Source: a virus
Direction: 5' to 3' (one strand)
DNA: 46,610 nucleotides
Virus record (IMG/VR): IMGVR_UViG_3300025917_000030
Span: 1-46,610 of that record
Shown here: in pieces, positions 43,069-46,610 of the stretch
Layout: each line of letters begins with the position of its first letter
Numbering within the stretch: position 1 is the stretch's first letter
The notes under the pieces: generated by a model
Databases searched by the model: none
Told to the model about the DNA's origin: nothing
The model's input: only the letters and a program-made list of their open reading frames with translations
Program-made: the position numbers and the translations under genes

Positions 43069-44020
43069 CACTAACCGGACCTCAAAACAGATAATGAAGT
43101 GCGCGGAGTGTGGCGGAACACAACCGGCAGATCGGGATACGTGCACTTTCTGTGACAAACCCCTTAATGGGCCGCTTGAGTTTAGGAAGGACCCAGAGGA
43201 ACCGCCCTACTACGTGCAAACTTTCTGGAGTCCGGACCGGCGTTATCTAGTGACCGCTCACGCGACTCTGGACGGCATCGTTACTCTGCAAGATGACAAC
43301 GGCCAAGAATGGGAAGCAGCAAGCCGCCATCAGAATATGGGCGGTTCAAAGCGAAGCGCTGACGAGACGTCCGAGCCTCCAGTGATGGGAGCTGGCGGCG
43401 GCTTGTCGCCAATGCCGACTGCCTTGGAGGCAATCGAGGCGCACGTCCGCCAAATTCAAATTCTGTGCGACGAGACAGGTCGAGACCCTACAGAGTGGCT
43501 CAGCGACAACGCTGCACAAGGTGAGACCGGCGATCGTACGCAATTGCATGGCGCCCTGGTGCGGATAGTGCTGGAGGCCGAAGGCTGCCCGCCAGCGTGC
43601 TCCCACGAATTTCACAAGCTCGCGATCGCCAGCGTCATCAAAATAGGAAAAGACGCGCTGACACGTGTACGACCGGAGGAACCGGCATGTACTCATCCAG
43701 CGCTCACCGGGACGAAAGCTTGGAAGTGCGATCTGTGCGGCGTGCTGTGTGAAGACTGTCCTCCTGTCGGTTACCCAACGGATGAGACTCGATGCACGCC
43801 ATGCCCGCGAAGCGCTGACAAAGCTACGCAGCCCCTGCCTGACCACCTGAAACCGCCTGTGAAAGCGGGCGATCCGTGTCCTGCGATCGACGATGCCCAC
43901 ACTGAACACGAAGGGAAGTGCGTGTACTGCGGGGCGCCGATGGCACAGGTGAAAGCCTCAGAGCCTATATCAAAGTGGTGTGTTGCATGCGGCAGTTGTC
44001 AATGCGGATGCGACCGCTGA
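43061..44020 (+). CDS. Multi-zinc-ribbon protein, allele B, 319 aa
   Basis: GTG 43061, leader VADTNRTSKQIM. Zinc pairs: KCAECGGTQPADRDTCTFCD, then KCDLCGVLCEDCPP, the R1-encoded CVYCGAPM and KWCVACGSCQCGC. The middle (EAIEAHVRQIQILCDETGRD) is helical. It shares the 129-bp R1 with the 382 gene and a related leader, but not the middle. Immediately after R1 the two copies diverge, and the string TGAACGGGTCCGCGC is coding in one and downstream of the stop in the other. Confidence 0.65.
   Translation: MADTNRTSKQIMKCAECGGTQPADRDTCTFCDKPLNGPLEFRKDPEEPPYYVQTFWSPDRRYLVTAHATLDGIVTLQDDNGQEWEAASRHQNMGGSKRSADETSEPPVMGAGGGLSPMPTALEAIEAHVRQIQILCDETGRDPTEWLSDNAAQGETGDRTQLHGALVRIVLEAEGCPPACSHEFHKLAIASVIKIGKDALTRVRPEEPACTHPALTGTKAWKCDLCGVLCEDCPPVGYPTDETRCTPCPRSADKATQPLPDHLKPPVKAGDPCPAIDDAHTEHEGKCVYCGAPMAQVKASEPISKWCVACGSCQCGCDR
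43829..43957 (+). repeat. 129-bp identical repeat R1, copy B
   Basis: Identical to 961-1089 at every position, in the same reading frame of the 43061 gene. Divergence begins abruptly on both sides. Confidence 0.95.
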
Positions 44021-44051
44021 ACGGGTCCGCGCTTCCCAAGGAGAATGACAG

Positions 44052-44402
44052 ATGAGCTTTTCGATGTACGACTTCGACGAAACGCTGAAGGGCTGCAACG
44101 TTGAGCGCACCGATATCAAGCGCGTGGTCGCCGCCTACGGTGTCACTGAGGCAGGTTGCTGCGACGATTGCGGCGGCGAATGGAGCGGCGGATTCCTGCT
44201 CGAGATGAAATCGGGAAAGTACCTGTTCCTAAGCGGCTGGTGCGACTACACCGGCTGGGGTTGTCAGGATGGGACAGAGCGGCAGGAATTCAATACTGAG
44301 CCCGCGCTCGATAGTCTTGAACAGGGCCACACCAAAAAGGAGTGGGAAACCACGTTACCGGATCTCCAGCGTTACATCGAAACCGGCAAAGAGCTTCCGT
44401 GA
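44052..44402 (+). CDS. Hypothetical protein with CCDDC motif, 116 aa
   Basis: ATG 44052 with AAGGAGAATGACAG upstream, a strong site. Product has GVTEAGCCDDCGGEWSGGFL, strands EMKSGKYLFLSGWCDYTGWG and a charged C-terminal helix. Looks like a globular alpha/beta protein. No counterpart in allele A, where 1182-1508 occupies the same position. Confidence 0.65.
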   Translation: MSFSMYDFDETLKGCNVERTDIKRVVAAYGVTEAGCCDDCGGEWSGGFLLEMKSGKYLFLSGWCDYTGWGCQDGTERQEFNTEPALDSLEQGHTKKEWETTLPDLQRYIETGKELP

Positions 44403-44415
44403 GCGAGTCAGCACC

Positions 44416-44589
44416 ATGATTGAAGTAGCCACAGGCACTATCGAAAAGAGCGGGGTCAAGTTCCGCCTTTTAGTCAGTGAGCCCATAGATGCGGATGACC
44501 TTCGTACGATCGGCAACCTTCTGCACGGTGGCGCAATCAAGATCGAAGAAAGGTTAGACGCTGAGGGCAAGTCCGATGCGCGTTCCTGA
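44416..44589 (+). CDS. Hypothetical protein, 57 aa
   Basis: ATG 44416 after a 13-base gap. Product MIEVATGTIEKSGVKFRLLV, then SEPIDADDLRTIGNLLHGGA. Small alpha/beta; overlaps the next gene by 14 bases. No family recognised. Confidence 0.55.
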   Translation: MIEVATGTIEKSGVKFRLLVSEPIDADDLRTIGNLLHGGAIKIEERLDAEGKSDARS

Positions 44590-44803
44590 ATCGTGGATAC
44601 GACCTGTTAGAGGCACTCGATGGGTGTACTACAACCATCCGCTGCCGCCTGGAGTCGCCGGTGGCGGCGCCGTGGAAATCGCTCCTGGGGAATTTGTGCC
44701 GATCTATCTTTACGGCGGTAACAGCGTGATCGACAGAAGGCGGCTGAAGCGAATGTTTCGCCAACTGTATCGAGCACAAGTACAGCACTCCGGTGACAAA
44801 TGA
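44576..44803 (+). CDS. Hypothetical protein, 75 aa
   Basis: ATG 44576. Product MRVPESWIRPVRGTRWVYYN, HPLPPGVAGGGAVEIAPGEF then VIDRRRLKRMFRQLYRAQVQ. The N-terminal part resembles a small beta fold with basic C-terminal helix. Its 3' end includes ACAGCACTCCGGTGAC, matching 2021-2036 at a junction in the other copy. Confidence 0.55.
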   Translation: MRVPESWIRPVRGTRWVYYNHPLPPGVAGGGAVEIAPGEFVPIYLYGGNSVIDRRRLKRMFRQLYRAQVQHSGDK

Positions 44804-44952
44804 TCTTTACAACGCAAACCTGCCGGCACTGTGGGCGCCCTATCCGTTCGTGCTGCTGTTTTCGACGGAGCCGCAATCCTAACTGCGGTGGCGCGCGGAG
44901 AAAATTAGTGCCGCCGACTGGCCCACGTTATGGGCTTACGGAGCAGCCCTGA
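44800..44952 (+). CDS. Cys-rich basic protein, 50 aa
   Basis: ATG 44800 overlaps the previous stop (ATGA) and its TGA overlaps the next ATG. Product MIFTTQTCRHCGRPIRSCCC continues FRRSRNPNCGGARRK: six Cys and a His in a basic sequence, likely one zinc site. No exact family. Confidence 0.55.
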   Translation: MIFTTQTCRHCGRPIRSCCCFRRSRNPNCGGARRKLVPPTGPRYGLTEQP

Positions 44953-45155
44953 TGTCACGATCGCGAAAACTAGCTGACTGGCAGGCCTCATACGTCAGAC
45001 GCGCCCTTGAGCTCCGGGAATCTCTATCTCTCGAGGCCTTGGCAAAGCGGTTCGGCGTGAGCAAGTCCACGCTACTGAACTACCAAAACGGTGTCCATAA
45101 GCCTCGTCATGACCGCAGCGCCGTTACATCCTCCGAACTTACAACTGACAGGTAA
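44952..45155 (+). CDS. Helix-turn-helix protein, 67 aa
   Basis: ATG 44952 (TGATG). The segment RELRESLSLEALAKRFGVSK then STLLNYQNGVHKPR is a clear helix-turn-helix of the resolvase/MarR-independent 'RFGVSKST' type. Short, with basic N-terminus. A small DNA-binding regulator within the variable locus; target unknown. Confidence 0.65.
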   Translation: MSRSRKLADWQASYVRRALELRESLSLEALAKRFGVSKSTLLNYQNGVHKPRHDRSAVTSSELTTDR

Positions 45156-45159
45156 TCAT

Positions 45160-45366
45160 ATGGCGATCCGACTTAAGCCTCTGGCCACAATAGACGGCGA
45201 CAAGCTTGCCGGGGTAATGAACCGTTTCCCAGAACTGCGAGCCGCTGATATCGCTGTGGAAATTGAGATTCAGTATCAAGGTAACACGATCAAATGCGAC
45301 ACGATTGAAGACGCGGCCGAGTTCCTAAAGTCGCTACGGCAATCCGGTAGTGCGTCCGGTTCATGA
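45160..45366 (+). CDS. Hypothetical protein, 68 aa
   Basis: ATG 45160 with AGGTAATCAT upstream. Product MAIRLKPLATIDGDKLAGVM, FPELRAADIAVEIEIQYQGN then TIKCDTIEDAAEFLKSL, alternating strands and helices of a small alpha/beta fold. No family recognised. Confidence 0.6.
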   Translation: MAIRLKPLATIDGDKLAGVMNRFPELRAADIAVEIEIQYQGNTIKCDTIEDAAEFLKSLRQSGSASGS

Positions 45367-45485
45367 ATTGGTTTTGCTGGCTACTTGAGATCAGACGAGA
45401 GGAACGACCGAGTTGGATGCGATATCACCTGACGAACCGGGCACCCTACCGCTTGCGCTCGAAGTGGGCGCCAATACCGTTCTGA
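45363..45485 (+). CDS. Possible small basic protein, 40 aa
   Basis: ATG 45363 is coupled to the previous stop by ATGA. Product MNWFCWLLEIRREERPSWMR, Trp-rich and basic. It overlaps the next gene by 73 bases in another frame, so only one of the two may be fully real in that stretch. Confidence 0.4.
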   Translation: MNWFCWLLEIRREERPSWMRYHLTNRAPYRLRSKWAPIPF

Positions 45486-45688
45486 CGCCGTGCGGATGCG
45501 CCAAACCATCGATTGCGAGGATGGACTATATGAAGCACAGCCCGGACGATTGGAATAACCCTGAGCATCGAGTCAATCGAGCCTGTACGCGCTGCGGGGC
45601 GCATTGGTTTGGGTCGCCCTTGGCGGTCCAGTTCTATACCCGCAAGCAGTGGGACGAATATGTAGGAGCATCCGACAATGGAACATGA
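45413..45688 (+). CDS. Zinc-ribbon protein, 91 aa
   Basis: TTG 45413 with GAGGAACGACCGAG upstream is the best start because it includes LTPCGCAKPSIARM; a second candidate is ATG 45521. Later RACTRCGAHWFG supplies the other CxxC. A zinc ribbon of C-x-C + C-x2-C type with a helix between. Overlaps the next gene by 11 bases. Confidence 0.55.
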   Translation: MDAISPDEPGTLPLALEVGANTVLTPCGCAKPSIARMDYMKHSPDDWNNPEHRVNRACTRCGAHWFGSPLAVQFYTRKQWDEYVGASDNGT

Positions 45689-45866
45689 CGTAACATTTTT
45701 TCGGTGCCCCATGGAGCAGGCCAAGGGGACATGCGAGCCATTCGACGATCCGCGCTCTCATGACTTCCAAGGGTGGGTCGAGTTCGATGAGGGGCGAGGC
45801 GGCACGACCGTCTGCACTCGCTGCGGTATTAGCGCTATGTCACATTCGATGAGGTATGGACCATGA
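45678..45866 (+). CDS. Small zinc-binding protein, 62 aa
   Basis: ATG 45678. Cys/His set: FFRCPMEQAKGTCEPFDD, HDFQGWVEFDEGRGG and VCTRCGISAMSH. This spacing (C ... C ... H-D-F ... C-x2-C) recalls zinc-finger recognition proteins and recurs in small phage genes. Coupled to the next gene by ATGA. Confidence 0.6.
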   Translation: MEHDVTFFRCPMEQAKGTCEPFDDPRSHDFQGWVEFDEGRGGTTVCTRCGISAMSHSMRYGP

Positions 45867-46096
45867 TCGACTATTCAAAGGTAAAGCCGGGCGACAAGCT
45901 GAAGATCGTTGGGGCTGGTGCGCCTGGGTTCGCGAAGCTGGGCGACATCGTCACTGTCACGAAGTGCAACGGCACCAATCGCTGTGACGTGGAGCGTGAG
46001 GATGGAGATTCTGCCTACTTTGCTCTCACCTGCGGCGCCGCTCGGCTGGAACCGATACCGGACAGCGCAACAGTAGGTCAAGATGCGAGCGATTGA
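45863..46096 (+). CDS. KOW/SH3-like small protein, 77 aa
   Basis: ATG 45863 (ATGA coupling). VKPGDKLKIVGAGAPGFAKL, GDIVTVTKCNG and DSAYFALTCGAARLEPIP look like an SH3-type beta-barrel (KOW-like). It encodes IPDSA from the 16 bases GATACCGGACAGCGCA, shared with the 2825 gene. Overlaps the next gene by 14 bases. Confidence 0.6.
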   Translation: MIDYSKVKPGDKLKIVGAGAPGFAKLGDIVTVTKCNGTNRCDVEREDGDSAYFALTCGAARLEPIPDSATVGQDASD

Positions 46097-46508
46097 CGAA
46101 AAAACATGGATCGAGTGGCGCTGTAAGCTCGGCTGCCGGAAAGCCGAGGCACGCTCACTATTCTGTGAGTATCAGGAGTTACTACGGGAGTCGGGCGGTA
46201 CAGTGCGCATGATGACACCACGCCATAACGAATCGTGGGAGCAGGCGCTCACGGCGTTTCTCGACCAAATGCCACGTAAGCCGATACGTTTTTTAGCAAT
46301 GGTTGCCGAAGCTGAGCGACGCCGTTCAATACGCGATCAGATCAAGGCGCAGAAAGCCGATGGGCGACGCCGATACGAAAAGCGGTACGCGCGAAAGCGT
46401 CAAGTTCTATCCGTGCGGGCGGCGTCAATGCACGGATCGGGGCAAGAGCCGGGTAGTGCCGGACGTACCGCCTACTCACAAGTAACCGTGAACGCACGTA
46501 ATGACTAA
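46083..46508 (+). CDS. Basic hypothetical protein ending in TVNARND, 141 aa
   Basis: ATG 46083. Helical and basic: KTWIEWRCKLGCRKAEARSL, FLDQMPRKPIRFLAMVAEAE and a Lys/Arg-rich tail. Its last residues, TVNARND, come from repeat R2 and are identical to the end of the unrelated 3036 protein. A competing frame, 46360-46485, overlaps the tail. Function unknown. Confidence 0.6.
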   Translation: MRAIDEKTWIEWRCKLGCRKAEARSLFCEYQELLRESGGTVRMMTPRHNESWEQALTAFLDQMPRKPIRFLAMVAEAERRRSIRDQIKAQKADGRRRYEKRYARKRQVLSVRAASMHGSGQEPGSAGRTAYSQVTVNARND

Positions 46509-46610
46509 CCGAAGTGCCGTAGGTCCGGACCATCGGGACACCTGCGGGAACCGGCTCCCATGCGGAGCTGAAGCGCGCTGGCAGACCGCGAGGTTGTCTG
46601 CCGACTTTTC
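46484..46610 (+). repeat. 127-bp repeat R2, copy B, at contig end
   Basis: Identical to 3245-3371 and ending exactly at the last base of the window. Following the path, the sequence after 46610 should be that after 3371. Confidence 0.95.
46501..46610 (+). CDS. Start of the 44-aa R2 protein, cut by the contig end
   Basis: Same gene as 3262-3396, beginning at ATG 46501 and open to the end of the window. Only the first 36 codons are present; the full gene would be completed by 3372 onward on the circular map. Confidence 0.55.
   Translation, partial: MTNRSAVGPDHRDTCGNRLPCGAEARWQTARLSADF

Noticed and set aside
46360-46485. 41-aa frame (MGDADTKSG start) within the 46083 gene
   Set aside because: No clear ribosome site, and the 46083 frame continues in phase into the conserved TVNARND end.
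46484-46610. Direct terminal repeat of a linear phage genome
   Set aside because: The copy matches internal bases 3245-3371, not the first bases of the window, so it is not a terminal repeat of this contig.
1-46610. CRISPR arrays, insertion sequences, rRNA
   Set aside because: No regularly spaced repeats, no transposase motifs and no rRNA sequence were seen on either strand.

Overview
The window is a temperate, short-tailed (P22-type, podovirus-like) bacteriophage of a proteobacterial host, assembled with one end folded back on itself. The P22-like portal, gp4-like and gp10-like tail-completion proteins, three ejection-protein-like genes, a beta-helix tailspike, a lambda R-type endolysin with nested Rz/Rz1, a tyrosine integrase, and an attP that carries the 3' part of a tRNA-Lys(CTT) gene all support this. 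Function calls come from motifs and gene order read by eye; no database search was run.

Layout. (1) 1-3371: rightward cluster of very small, often Cys-rich genes, including the remnant of a C5 cytosine methyltransferase. (2) 3389-7028: more small rightward genes, ending in a family 2 glycosyltransferase. (3) 7025-31652: leftward late genes. Read in transcription order from 31652 these are appendage proteins (one a putative 826-aa glycosidase), terminase small and large subunits, portal, scaffold-like protein, N4-gp56-type coat, gp4-like and gp10-like proteins, ejection proteins, tailspike and lysis genes. (4) 31733-35505: leftward early genes (Q-like antiterminator, nuclease, DnaB-type helicase, replication protein), separated from the late genes by a strong terminator. 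(5) 35901-36595: compact immunity region with two HTH genes and four 16-bp operators. (6) 36635-40608: rightward early genes, including a Sak4-like ATPase, HNH nuclease, excisionase-like gene and integrase. (7) 40611-40794: attP. (8) 40885-46610: rightward small genes, including a PAPS-reductase-like protein.

The last 127 bases (46484-46610) are identical to 3245-3371. In addition, 1-3371 and about 42677-46610 share a collinear series of short identical islands (one of 129 bp) separated by unrelated genes. The simplest reading is that the phage genome is a circle of 43,239 bp (3372-46610) and that 1-3371 is a second allele of the variable segment 42.7-46.6 kb, present in the same sample and joined on by the assembler. 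On that circle, two divergent transcription units leave the immunity region and converge at 7.03 kb, where the stop codons of the last genes overlap.

The most interesting biology is this variable locus. It is a string of tiny, translationally coupled genes whose junctions and leader codons are conserved while gene bodies are swapped. It looks like an accessory cassette shuffled through linker sequences, possibly helped by the phage's own Sak4-like recombinase.
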